Assembly: GCA_016705325.1 (NCBI GenBank)
Contig: JADIYJ010000013.1
Location: forward strand, 1-64,000
Length of the DNA: 64,000 bases
DNA from: Pseudomonadota bacterium
Lineage (GTDB): Bacteria; Pseudomonadota; Gammaproteobacteria; Steroidobacterales; Steroidobacteraceae
Direction of reading: 5' to 3'
The position numbers were made by a program, and so were the translations under genes. The notes below the pieces were generated by a model, which searched no databases, was not told where the DNA came from, and saw only the letters and a program-made list of their open reading frames with translations. This document shows positions 53,488 through 62,672 of this stretch, in pieces; the stretch's first letter is position 1; every line of letters begins with the position of its first letter.

Positions 53488-53864
53488 CCGAACTCTTGCG
53501 AGACGTCGTTCTGACCGACGACACCGTGCTCGGCCTCGAGCTGCTCGCGTCGTCGCTCGACTGGCCGTGCTACGTCGTCGACCTCAGGGGTTGCGTGGAC
53601 AAGATGCAACTGCTCGAGCGGTGTGCCGACGTGTTGCGGTTTCCCAGCTGGTTCGGCCACAACTGGGACGCGTTCTTCGATTGCCTCATCGACCTCGCGA
53701 GTGCGCGCCGGGCGCGCGGTTGTGTGATCGTGCTGCGCCACGCCGGCGGACTGCAGGCCACCTCGCCCGAGGCGTTCGATACCGCCTGCTCGATTTTTGC
53801 GGATGCGGAGAAGGTGTGGCGCGACCGCGGAGTCGCGCTGCGCGTGTTTGTCGAGACTGTCTGA
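53484..53864 (+). CDS. Barstar-family ribonuclease inhibitor
   Basis: A 126-aa protein: LDWPCYVVDLRGCVDKMQLL, then LRFPSWFGHNWDAFFDCLID. The WFGxNWDAxxDCL block holds the barnase-contact aspartates. It protects the host from the RNase encoded just upstream. Overlap by four bases (ATGA). Confidence 0.88.
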   Translation: MTELLRDVVLTDDTVLGLELLASSLDWPCYVVDLRGCVDKMQLLERCADVLRFPSWFGHNWDAFFDCLIDLASARRARGCVIVLRHAGGLQATSPEAFDTACSIFADAEKVWRDRGVALRVFVETV

Positions 53865-53999
53865 AGCCGCGTGAACCGCAAGACACTGCCACGCGTGCCG
53901 CGTGTCAATGCGCGCGCGGCGGCGTAAATGCGCAGCGTGAACGCATCGTCAGGCTGGTGCGAACGGTCCTTGATCAGTTCGTCGACGAGGTACCTGCCG

Positions 54000-54518
54000 G
54001 TCACGCGGCTCGTGCCGTAACCCGGTTGCCGAAGGCACAGCCGTTGCTCGAACCCGGGCAGGTCCAGGCGTTGCGCCGGCTCGTTGAACACCAGCAGGCG
54101 CAGCTCGATGCGCAGGAGCAGCAATTGGCGATCCAGCGCGCGGAAATCGACGCGTTGCGGGGTCGCACTGCCGAGCCGGCGCCCGCACCTCCCAGCGCCG
54201 TCGTCGCTGCGGTTCGCAGCAGCGCGTGACCTCAGCGACGGTGCCTATTTCCGGCGCGCACGTCTCGGCGTCGAAGGCGCCCCGGCCGCGAGCGTGCGCG
54301 GCGGCGAGCAGTCCATTCTCGGGGCCGGTGTGAACTGGTACCTGAACACCAGCGTCAAGCTGATGTTCAACTACCTGCACATCGACGTGAATCAATTGAA
54401 CCCGGCGGGCCCGGGCAATTTGACGCCGTTCGTGCCGTCCCCGGCCACGCCGCCGCTCGGCGTCGAAATCGGCCAGACCCTGGACGTCTATGTGCTTCGC
54501 TCACAGTTCAGCTTCTGA
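54000..54518 (+). pseudogene. Phosphate-selective-porin-like gene with internal deletion
   Basis: An N-terminal coiled coil (LVEHQQAQLDAQEQQLAIQR, frame stopping at 54229) is followed, in another frame, by DLSDGAYFRRARLGVEGAP (first strand) joined straight to GAGVNWYLNTSVKLMFNYLH and a last strand ending YVLRSQFSF. This is the OprO/OprP-type order with the middle of the barrel missing. It ends in Phe, as outer-membrane proteins do. Confidence 0.6.
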
Positions 54519-55094
54519 CGGCTTGCGGCGCTGCGACTCTCGGCCCGGGTCGCGTCGTGGGCCACGCTGGTCTGCATTCCAGCGGGCACGTTCGTTGGCT
54601 GGCTGCTGGCCCGTCGCAATTTCCGCGGCAAGTTCCTTGTCGAAACCCTCGTGCAGCTGCCGATGGTCCTGCCTCCTGTCGTACCCGGCTATGCCCTCCT
54701 GCTGTTGCTCGGTACACGTGGTCCAATCGGACACTGGCTCGACGCAACGTTTGGCATCGTGCTCGCCTTCACCTGGAAGGGCGCCGTGGTCGCTTCCGCG
54801 GTGATGGCGTTTCGCTTGCTGGTGCAGCCGGTACGCGTTGCTTACCGGTTGATCGACACGCGGCTCGAGCAAGCCGCGACGACACTTGGCGCGACAATGG
54901 CTTTCGTCGGCAATATCCCCGGAGAAACCCGGACCCTGCCGCTCGCCATCTACAGCTTCAGGCAATTGCCGGACGGCGAGGCGGCCGCCATGCGTCTCGC
55001 GATCTTCTCGATCGCACCGGCCGTCAGCCACTGGACGACCCGCCGTGCCGAACGGCGCCTCGGCTACCTCGATCATCAGGTGCCGCGTGCTTAG
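54519..55094 (+). pseudogene. modB: ModB molybdate permease, truncated and internally deleted
   Basis: In frame directly after the porin stop: RLAALRLSARVASWATLVCI, GWLLARRNFRGKFLVETLVQ, LPMVLPPVVPGYALLLLLGT, then LIDTRLEQAATTLGA joined to TMAFVGNIPGETRTLPLAIY. Intact ModB has about 35 residues (with the EAA-loop LP..PGI and SLGEFGA) between these two parts. The start codon region is also missing. It cannot form a normal permease. Confidence 0.75.
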
Positions 55095-55508
55095 CTTCGA
55101 TTTCAGATTTCGCCGTGGCGATTTCCAGCTGCACGCCGTGGCCACCATGGAAGCTGGCGCAACGGGTATCGGCGTCGTTCACCCGGCGAGAGGCGTTTTG
55201 ACCTCACGCAGGTGCTGGACCTGCGGGAGATCGGCCCGCTTGTGGATCGTCGACCGGCGCTCTTGTCAGGTGGAGAACGACAGCGTGCAGCACTCGGGCG
55301 GGCCTTGCTGCATTCACCCCGCATGCGGCTGCTGGACGAGCCGCTGGCCTCGCTCGACGAGCGGCTCAAGCAGCAGATCCTTCCGTTCCTGCAGCGAGTC
55401 AGGGATGAGACCGGCATCCCGATGCCCTATGTTTCGCACACCCAGTCCGAGGTCGACTTCCTCGCGGACCGAATGCTGCGAATGCCTGTGGGACGCCCTG
55501 TCGCGTGA
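55087..55508 (+). pseudogene. modC: ModC molybdate ATPase, deleted and frameshifted
   Basis: LSFDFRFRRGDFQLHAVAT resembles the ModC start. After GATGI the Walker A region (GxSGxGKST) and about 100 residues are missing. A second frame gives RRFDLTQVLDLREIGPLVDR, LLSGGERQRAALGRALLHSP (signature), LLDEPLASLDERLKQQIL (Walker B) and PYVSHTQSEVDFLADRML. The C-terminal TOBE part is absent. It ends next to the modE stop with no gap. Confidence 0.75.
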
Positions 55509-56315
55509 TCAGGTCACGCCGATGATTACCGACGATGCCTTGAAGATGGCCAGCGCCTTGAGACCGACTTCGAGTCCCAGGTCCTTGGCCGCGACGTTTG
55601 TGATGATGGCTGCCACCGTGTTGCCGCCACTGAGGCCGATGACAATTTCGGTGTTGACCGCGCCAGGCGTCACCCGACTGATCTTCCCGGTCAGTTGATT
55701 GCGCGCCGAAAGGCTCTGGCGCTTGCCTTCTCCGGTGCCCACCATGACGGATGACGCCTTCACCAGGACGATCGCCCCTTGGCCGATGACGAGGCCCAGG
55801 TTCTCGACGCTTTCATGAGTGATGACCGATGTGATTCGGTCACCTCCCGCCAGCTTGATCTCGACTTCGTCGTTGACGGCGCCGCGACGGATCTTCGCGA
55901 CCTTGCCCGACCACTGGTTCCTTGCGCTGGTACGCATCGAAAGCCCCCCAAGGACCCGCAGGTCGCGGTCCGCATGCTTCAACCGTGAATTGATCCCGGC
56001 CAGGAAACGCTCGTTTTCCTCCTCGACAATGCGATAGGTGGCGAGGAGGCTCCTGCCGCGCACCGAAAGCCTGGCGCCGCCGCCGCCCTTGCCGCCAACC
56101 GCCGTCTCAACGACCGGCCTGCCGGAGAGGTTGTTCATCGCGTCGATGGCGTCCCACGCTGCCTTGTAGCTGAGCCCGGCGACCTTGGCAGCCGCCGTAA
56201 TGGAACCGGATCCGTCGATGCTGGCGAGGAGTGCCATCCAGCGCGGGTTTGCGAATCCACCCAGCCGGGTTTCGAGCTTGATGGAGCTGGAAATCTTGAA
56301 CGTTGGTCGAGTCAC
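55509..56315 (-). CDS. modE: ModE-family molybdate regulator
   Basis: A 268-aa protein from GTG 56315. It has an N-terminal winged helix (SITAAAKVAGLSYKAAWDAI, DAMNNLSGRPVVETAVGGKG), then two TOBE/Mop domains (SARNQWSGKVAKIRRGAVND and SARNQLTGKISRVTPGAVNT, ending in KASSVIIGVT). ModE binds molybdate and represses mod genes. It is intact, yet the modB and modC next to it are deleted, so its local target is gone; it may regulate others. Confidence 0.88.
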   Translation of the reverse strand: MTRPTFKISSSIKLETRLGGFANPRWMALLASIDGSGSITAAAKVAGLSYKAAWDAIDAMNNLSGRPVVETAVGGKGGGGARLSVRGRSLLATYRIVEEENERFLAGINSRLKHADRDLRVLGGLSMRTSARNQWSGKVAKIRRGAVNDEVEIKLAGGDRITSVITHESVENLGLVIGQGAIVLVKASSVMVGTGEGKRQSLSARNQLTGKISRVTPGAVNTEIVIGLSGGNTVAAIITNVAAKDLGLEVGLKALAIFKASSVIIGVT

Positions 56316-56425
56316 GCGCGAGTCTTGCCGGTTGCGGTAATGACATCTTAGCGCGCGATCGCGCGGATGGGCGCAAGCCCGCATGGCCCTGCGGCAAGCG
56401 GCTGGGAGCCGCGCCTGACCCGCGG

Positions 56426-57049
56426 TCAGCGCAGGATGGCGGTCTTGCGGTAGGCGTCGAGCTCCGCCTGATAGCGGGCGAGGTCCCGCTCGAGTTCGGT
56501 GATCTCCGCCTTGAGCCGGCCGATGCGCTCGGCCGCCTGCTTGGTGTCGAGCACCGCCTGTGTGCGTTCTTCTGCCGTGGCTGTCGCGTCGATCACGTCG
56601 AAGGCACTCTCCGCCACCCGGTCCTCGAGCCGCCGGATCTCGCGGCGCTTGTCCTCGATCTGTTCTTCGGTGTCGGTGACGCGGCGCTCCCGCACGTACA
56701 GCGCTCGCCCCTCGTCGTAGGCGATCTCGAATGCCTCGGCCAGGTCGGCAGGGCAGGTGTCGTAGTAGGTGTAGCCGTTGGCGCCGGCGCGATAGCCGTT
56801 GTGCGGCTGGCAGTACTCGCGCAGCCCGGCGGCACGTCCGGCGAGATACGCGGTCAGGTCCGGCGTGACGCCGTATTCGGCGCACGCGCGCCGGTGCTCG
56901 CCGATGCGGTCACCCGGCTGACCGGCCACGCCGTCTTCGTAACCCACCGTGCGCCAGTCGACGGTGCGGCACTCGTCCTTGCTCATCTTCGCGGCGCAGG
57001 CGCCGAGCAGCACGGTGCTCAGGGCGATCAGCACGGATCTCGATTTCAT
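56426..57049 (-). CDS. DUF2799 lipoprotein
   Basis: A 207-aa protein. The lipobox is LLGAC (Cys 18), followed by DECRTVDWRTVGYEDGVAGQ and HRRACAEYGVTPDLTAYLAG, the DUF2799 repeat. The C-terminal third is a coiled coil (ERIGRLKAEITELERDLARY). Outer-membrane lipoprotein of unknown role. It lies 4 bases after the stop of a GGDEF/EAL gene on the same strand. Confidence 0.82.
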   Translation of the reverse strand: MKSRSVLIALSTVLLGACAAKMSKDECRTVDWRTVGYEDGVAGQPGDRIGEHRRACAEYGVTPDLTAYLAGRAAGLREYCQPHNGYRAGANGYTYYDTCPADLAEAFEIAYDEGRALYVRERRVTDTEEQIEDKRREIRRLEDRVAESAFDVIDATATAEERTQAVLDTKQAAERIGRLKAEITELERDLARYQAELDAYRKTAILR

Positions 57050-57053
57050 GGAG

Positions 57054-59666
57054 TTACCTGCGCTGACCCGCCAGCACGCGGACCGGACCCGTGAGGTCTT
57101 CCATGGCCGTCTCGGCAGCTTGTCGTTCGACAGCGCCCAGCAACGATTCGAGGTGCGCGCGCATGCGGCGGACGACGTCGATGACGTCGGCTGCTTCGGC
57201 CGGCCTGGCGACCAGGAAGCCCTGGACCGAGATCTCGCCGCAGGCGCCGAGGAAATCGAGCTGGGTGGCGCGCTCCACGCCTTCGATCGTTACCTGCAGG
57301 CCGAGGTTGCGGCAGAGACCGATGATCGAGTGCACGATCGCGGCCGAGCGCGGGTTGCTGTCGATGCCTGCAATGACGCTGCGATCGAGCTTGACCCGGC
57401 TGAGCGGCAAGCGCTCGATGGAGGTCAGCGACGAGAAACCCGTGCCGAAATCGTCGAGCGCGGTGTCGACGTTGAGCAGGCGCAGGCCGTGCAGGACTTC
57501 GACCGTCGCTGCGCCGGTCTGCAGCGCCGTCTCCGTCAGCTCGAGTTCGATCGATTCTGGCGGCAAGCCATGCCGGGCGAGCAGGCGCTCGATGTCGAGC
57601 GCAAAATTCCCGGTCAGGAACTGCTGTGCCGAGACGTTGATGGCCACGCGTGCCTCGGGCCAGCCTTCGCGTCGCCACCGGCTGACCGCTTCGGCCGCCG
57701 TCTCCAGGATCCAGTCGTTCAGGTCGAGCATCAGGCCTGACTGCTGGGCAATTTCGATGAATTCGCCGGCCGCGACGATCTGGTCGTCGCTGCGCTTCCA
57801 GCGCAGCAGCGCTTCCACGGCGATGGTGCGCCGCCTGGCCAGGCACACCTGCGGCTGGTAGTGGAGCACCAGTTCCCCGCCCTCGATCGCCTTGCGCAGC
57901 GCCTGCTCGACGCGGAAGCGGTTCGACGCCTGCACCAGCATCGACGGGTCGTGGACGCAGAGGCGGTTGCGACCGAGTTCCTTGGCGCGGAACAGCGCGA
58001 CATCTGCAGCACGCAGCAGCGACGTCGCATCGCGACCATGTTCCGGGAACGTGGCGACGCCACAGCTAACGCCGACACAGACCTCGCGGCGGTCGATGAG
58101 CAGTGGCCGCTGGAAGCTTGCGACCAGGTGCTCGGCGTGTCGCTCGACCTCGGTGGAGTCGCCCGAGTAGGGGAACACCAGCGTGAACTCGTCGCCGCCC
58201 AGTCGCGCGATGAACCCGGACTCGCCGACGACGTCGCACAGGCGTCCGCCGATCTCGGTCAGCACGCGGTCGCCGAAATCGTGGCCGAGCGTGTCGTTGA
58301 CGGTCTTGAAGTTGTCGAGGTCGAGGAACAGGACCGCGATGTGCGACGCCAGCGGACCCTCGGCGCCGGCAGCAGCGAGCATGTCGTTCAGGCGCTGGAA
58401 CAGTTGTCGTCGGTTCGGCAGGTTGGTGAGCGGATCGTGCTCGGCTAGGTGCCGCAGCTGCAGCGTGCGCTCCTCGACGCGGTGTTCGAGCTGTGCCTGA
58501 TAGGTCTTGACCGCGTGCTCCGCGTCGGCCAGCTCGCCGGCCATGTGATTGAACGCGTTGGCGAGTTCGTCGAGCTCGCGCGCGCCGCCGCGCAGCACGC
58601 GAGTCGCCAGTTTTCCCGCGGCCAGGCGCCGGGCCCCGGCGGTCAGCCGGCGGACGGGCCAGGTGATCGCCCAGGTGATCGTGGCCAGCGCGAGCAGCGC
58701 CAGCAGGATCGCCTTGAAGGTCGCGGTCCGGATCGTCTGCTCGGATTGCGCGACGGCCCGCTGGGCGCCCGCCGCTGCCGCGGTGAAGGCGCGCCATGCA
58801 GGCGCTTCCACGTTGTCACGGATGTGAACCGCAAGCGAGTCGCCTTCCGCCGCGAAGGTTGCCTGCCGCGCTTCGGTTTCCGCGCCGAGCCGCAGGGCCT
58901 GCCGTCGCAGCCTGACTGCCCGGTTGAAGTCTTCCGTCTGCATGGCGAGCCAGTTACCGCCGGGCGAGGCGGCGAATTCCTCATGGTGGCTTTCGATCGC
59001 GTGGCGCAAGCGTGATTCGCCGCCGTTGGGACCGGCGCTGAGATTGCCGCCCCGGGTCAGTTCGCTCAATACGTCGTGGCGGGCAGCCTCCACGGCGCGT
59101 GCCAGCTCCGCCAGCGACGGCCGTGCCAGCAGGTTGTCACCGATCACGACGCCCGACCCGCCAGCGCTCCTGACACGACGATCCAGCGCGGCGTAGGCAG
59201 ACTCGAGATCGGTGACGGCGCGCCGGCGCGCGTCCTGCAGGCGCAGCAGTGCGAAGCCCTGGGCCTCGTGCTCGGCGATGCGCTGCAACAGCGGGCCCAC
59301 CGGCGGCGCTTCATCGCCGGCACCAACGTCAGCCATCCGACTCGCGGCCCATGACAGGCGCTCGGCGGATGCGACGGTCGCCGCGTGCTGGTCGCGCGTG
59401 CCTGCTCGAAGATAGGCGAGTACCGTCCGATCGAAAGTCGCCACGCCGTCGCCGAGATCACGCACGCTGCGTGACAACGGCTCGAACTGCCGCTGCATGC
59501 TCTCGAGATCGGTTGTCGCGCCGCGGGTGCTGCGCAGCGACACGACGCTGGCGGCGGTGAATGCGCCGATCACCAGCGCGAATCCCAGCACCAGCCACGC
59601 GCCGATCGGCAGGCCGCTCGCGCGCGCCGGTGCAACGGGCGGCTTTGTCGTGCTGGTCGGGGGCAA
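57054..59666 (-). CDS. Membrane HAMP-GGDEF-EAL cyclic-di-GMP protein
   Basis: An 870-aa protein. TM1 lies near residues 23-40 (IGAWLVLGFALVIGAFTAAS), with a periplasmic sensor of ~280 residues, TM2 near 325 (ILLALLALATITWAITWPV) and a HAMP (ARRLAAGKLATRVLRGGARE). A GGDEF domain (FIARLGGDEFTLVFPYSGDS) and a canonical EAL domain (AVEALLRWKRS, ELELTETAL, LDDFGTGFSS, VKLDRSVI, IEGVERATQ, VQGFLVARP) follow. All catalytic EAL residues are present. The lipoprotein gene downstream is co-transcribed. Confidence 0.9.
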   Translation of the reverse strand: MPPTSTTKPPVAPARASGLPIGAWLVLGFALVIGAFTAASVVSLRSTRGATTDLESMQRQFEPLSRSVRDLGDGVATFDRTVLAYLRAGTRDQHAATVASAERLSWAASRMADVGAGDEAPPVGPLLQRIAEHEAQGFALLRLQDARRRAVTDLESAYAALDRRVRSAGGSGVVIGDNLLARPSLAELARAVEAARHDVLSELTRGGNLSAGPNGGESRLRHAIESHHEEFAASPGGNWLAMQTEDFNRAVRLRRQALRLGAETEARQATFAAEGDSLAVHIRDNVEAPAWRAFTAAAAGAQRAVAQSEQTIRTATFKAILLALLALATITWAITWPVRRLTAGARRLAAGKLATRVLRGGARELDELANAFNHMAGELADAEHAVKTYQAQLEHRVEERTLQLRHLAEHDPLTNLPNRRQLFQRLNDMLAAAGAEGPLASHIAVLFLDLDNFKTVNDTLGHDFGDRVLTEIGGRLCDVVGESGFIARLGGDEFTLVFPYSGDSTEVERHAEHLVASFQRPLLIDRREVCVGVSCGVATFPEHGRDATSLLRAADVALFRAKELGRNRLCVHDPSMLVQASNRFRVEQALRKAIEGGELVLHYQPQVCLARRRTIAVEALLRWKRSDDQIVAAGEFIEIAQQSGLMLDLNDWILETAAEAVSRWRREGWPEARVAINVSAQQFLTGNFALDIERLLARHGLPPESIELELTETALQTGAATVEVLHGLRLLNVDTALDDFGTGFSSLTSIERLPLSRVKLDRSVIAGIDSNPRSAAIVHSIIGLCRNLGLQVTIEGVERATQLDFLGACGEISVQGFLVARPAEAADVIDVVRRMRAHLESLLGAVERQAAETAMEDLTGPVRVLAGQRR

Positions 59667-59832
59667 GGTGAGCTGCCTTTCGGCACCGTCGTTGGACAGA
59701 ATGGGGGAGATACTGCGGCCCGGGAGCCCGAACCCGTGAGAACGCGCAGCCAGGACCTTGATTCAGGTCACAGATTGCGGCTGGCGACGCAGTCGAATCC
59801 CCCCGCCCCGAGCGGGCCGGGTCACACCGGCG

Positions 59833-61353
59833 TCAGAGCGCCCGCCGCCGATTGGGCCGCCGCGCTCGCATCGTTTCGCGTGGACCACCCTCCGGTGGAG
59901 GCGGCAATTCCGGCAACGGCGCCTCTGCCGTCATGCCGGCCACGATCATGCGGCGCATCTCCGCATCGGTGGCCGTGTCGGTCGCAATCGGCGTGTACGA
60001 CTGCAGGCGATTCTCGACTTCGGCGCAGGTGCGCTGGTAAAGGTCCCGGGCGCCGGCCTTTTCCCAGGTCTCGCGGTTCTCGCGGTCGATCACCGGATTC
60101 GTGAGATAGAGTTCCTGCGGCCAGTGGCTCAGCGTGTGCGGCGACGTGATCAGGTGGTCGTTCGCCAGCAGGTCTTCCACCAGCTGCTTCGCCGGCAGGT
60201 CGTCGACGATGTTCATGTCGCGCACGAAGTGCAGGCACTGGCCGCACACTTCGTTGTCGAACACCAGTTTCGGCAGGCTGAACGTGAGCACGAAATCGAG
60301 CATGCCCGGGCCCGAGACCGAATTGACGCCGGCGATCGCCGCCAGCAGCGCGCTGCTGAACGTCTCGCCGCCGGCCTGCGCGTCGAGCGATTTGCCGTCG
60401 CTGAGCGCCATGTAGGCCTGCGTCGGCAGGCCGAGCGACTTGGCCACCGCGACGTACGCGACATTGAGGTGCTGCGCCTCGATGGCCGCCATCGGCGAAC
60501 TCGCGGACTTCATGTGGAACGTCGCCGGGGCGCCGCCGAACAGCACGGGCGCGCCCGGACGGACGATCTGCGCCATCGTGATGCCGGTCAGCACGTCGGC
60601 TACGTGGAATACCAGCGCGCCCACGAGCGTCACCGGCGCGATCAGTCCCATCAGCGTGACGGGCACGATCTCGACGGGGATGCCGGCCTCGACGCAGTCG
60701 AGCATGTTCTGGCACGAATCCTCGCCGTAGCGGAAGTTACCCGTCGCGGTGATCGTGAAGATCGACAGCGGCTTCGCGATCAGCTCGGCCCGGTCGCGGC
60801 GAAACAGCTGCATCATGTCGCGCATGCGCGGCACGCCGTGCTCGGTGAACGCTCCGGAGACCATCGGCTTCTTTGACGTCGTGAGCAGCATGTACAGGCG
60901 CCACGCGTCCGACACCTGCGACTCGATGTCCTTGTTGGTCGAGAAGGCGGTCGCCAGGTAGGCGATGTGCTCGAGCCCGTCGCAGAGCCGGGCATATTCG
61001 ATGAAGTCGGTCGAGTTCGAGAGGCGTGTCTCACCGGTGCGGTGATCGAGAATCTTCAGGCCGCTCGAGCCGGGCACGTAGTGGACGTTGTTGCCGCCCA
61101 GCTCCGCGTGGGGCTGGCCTTCACGGTCATACAGCGTGAACGACTTGGGGGCCGTCGCAATCGCGCGATCGACGATTTCGGGTGGGAACAGGACGCGGGT
61201 GCCGTCCGCCGTGGTCTTCATGCCGTGGTCGAGCAGGCGCTGGCGCATCCCGGGGCCACGGATGTCGATGCCGGTTTCGGCGAGGATGCGCTTGGCCTCC
61301 GTGACCACCCTGGCGCACAACTCGGGGCTGATCACGTTCAGCGTCGGTCTCAT
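59833..61353 (-). CDS. Trimethylamine methyltransferase (MttB) family protein, non-pyrrolysine
   Basis: A 506-aa protein: MRPTLNVISPELCARVVTEA, VHYVPGSSGLKILDHRTGET, AYLATAFSTNKDIESQVSDA and GAPVLFGGAPATFHMKSASS resemble the MttB/MtgB TIM-barrel methyltransferases. There is no in-frame amber stop in the coding region, so it is the Pyl-less group, some of which demethylate glycine betaine or other quaternary amines with a corrinoid partner. No corrinoid protein gene is next to it. Confidence 0.85.
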   Translation of the reverse strand: MRPTLNVISPELCARVVTEAKRILAETGIDIRGPGMRQRLLDHGMKTTADGTRVLFPPEIVDRAIATAPKSFTLYDREGQPHAELGGNNVHYVPGSSGLKILDHRTGETRLSNSTDFIEYARLCDGLEHIAYLATAFSTNKDIESQVSDAWRLYMLLTTSKKPMVSGAFTEHGVPRMRDMMQLFRRDRAELIAKPLSIFTITATGNFRYGEDSCQNMLDCVEAGIPVEIVPVTLMGLIAPVTLVGALVFHVADVLTGITMAQIVRPGAPVLFGGAPATFHMKSASSPMAAIEAQHLNVAYVAVAKSLGLPTQAYMALSDGKSLDAQAGGETFSSALLAAIAGVNSVSGPGMLDFVLTFSLPKLVFDNEVCGQCLHFVRDMNIVDDLPAKQLVEDLLANDHLITSPHTLSHWPQELYLTNPVIDRENRETWEKAGARDLYQRTCAEVENRLQSYTPIATDTATDAEMRRMIVAGMTAEAPLPELPPPPEGGPRETMRARRPNRRRAL

Positions 61354-61508
61354 CCGGCTTCTCCCGCGGGCCCCGGCCTGGGGCTCCTTGTCATGCTCGT
61401 TTGGCGAACCGATGATTATCCAAGGGCGGCTCGTCTTAGGCTACTCCACGAGGCCGCCCGGGTCTGCCATCGTCGGCTATAGTCCCCACCCAACCGGGGG
61501 AAACCAGG

Positions 61509-62600
61509 ATGGCATCACGCAACGTCACGCTGCAGGTCAACCGCGGCTCGCACGGCGAAACCAGGGTGATCGAGGCGCAGATGCCGCCCCTCGTTCCGGG
61601 CCAGGTGCGCTTCAGGGTCGAGCGTTTTGCGCTGACTGCGAACACCGTGACCTACGCCACGACCGGCGACTTGCTCGGCTACTGGGATTTCTTTCCAACC
61701 GGCGAACCAGCCTGGGGTTGTGTGCCGGCCATGGGCTGGGCGGAGGTGGTCGAGTCACGGCACCCCGACGTATCGACGGGGGGGCGCTATTACGGCTGGT
61801 ACCCGATGGCACGGTTTGTCGACATGACCGTCGCGCCGACCACGGACGGGTTGCGTGACGAAGGGCTGCATCGAGCCGCTCATGCCCCCGTGTACCGAGC
61901 GTACACAGCGACGACCCGCGACACGCTGTACCAGGCAGGAACCGATGCCGAGGATCGCCATGCGCTGCTGCGCGTACTGTTCCTCACCGGTTGGCTGGCC
62001 GAAGATTGCTTTGCCGACAACGACTGGTTCGGTGCGCGACGAGTGCTGGTGCTGTCTGCATCGAGCAAGACAGCGATCGGCTTTGCGCACTGTGCAGATG
62101 CCCGCGCCGGGATCGAAGTCGTCGGCGTGACCTCGTCGCGCAACCATGCGTTCACGCACGCGCTCGGTTGCTATGACGAAGTGGTCACCTATGACGACGT
62201 GGCGGCCATCCCGCGCAGCGCGCCGATCGTAGCGATCGACATGGCCGGCAGCGGCCCCGTGCTGGCATCGGTCCACTCGCACTTCGGCGACCAGTTGCGG
62301 CATTCGATGGCCATTGGCCGCAGCCATCACGAGGCGCCTGCCCGCGTGCCGGGCATGCCCGGACCGAAGCCGGAGTTCTTCTTCGCGCCGACGCAGGTCA
62401 GGAAGCGCGTGCAGGACTGGGGTCCGCGCGGCTACCAGGAGCGGGTCGTCAAGGCGCTCAGCGAATTCGTCGCATGGAGTTCCGGCTGGCTGCACGTGCA
62501 GCAATCGCGCGGCGCCGAGGCCGCGACGGCGACCTGGAACGAAATCCATGCAGGCCGGGTCGCACCCGACGTTGGCCACATGGTCTCGCTCTGGGACTGA
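61509..62600 (+). CDS. DUF2855 family protein
   Basis: A 363-aa protein related in shape to quinone/alcohol dehydrogenase-like (MDR) proteins: VPGQVRFRVERFALTANTVT, YATTGDLLGYWDFFPTGEPA, GRYYGWYPMARFVDMTVAPT and VLVLSASSKTAIGFAHCADA. The glycine-rich nucleotide loop normal for MDR enzymes is replaced by SASSKTAIG. Function is unknown. It is read divergently from the MttB-family gene, 155 bases apart. Confidence 0.78.
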   Translation: MASRNVTLQVNRGSHGETRVIEAQMPPLVPGQVRFRVERFALTANTVTYATTGDLLGYWDFFPTGEPAWGCVPAMGWAEVVESRHPDVSTGGRYYGWYPMARFVDMTVAPTTDGLRDEGLHRAAHAPVYRAYTATTRDTLYQAGTDAEDRHALLRVLFLTGWLAEDCFADNDWFGARRVLVLSASSKTAIGFAHCADARAGIEVVGVTSSRNHAFTHALGCYDEVVTYDDVAAIPRSAPIVAIDMAGSGPVLASVHSHFGDQLRHSMAIGRSHHEAPARVPGMPGPKPEFFFAPTQVRKRVQDWGPRGYQERVVKALSEFVAWSSGWLHVQQSRGAEAATATWNEIHAGRVAPDVGHMVSLWD

Positions 62601-62672
62601 ACTGCCTGCCATTGAACTGACGCGCGTGACGCCGGTCGAACCGCCCTGCGTCAGGAGGAATCACCTTTGTCC

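Noticed and set aside
59833..61353. Pyrrolysine-containing MttB
   Set aside because: There is no internal amber codon in the open frame and no pyl genes are seen.
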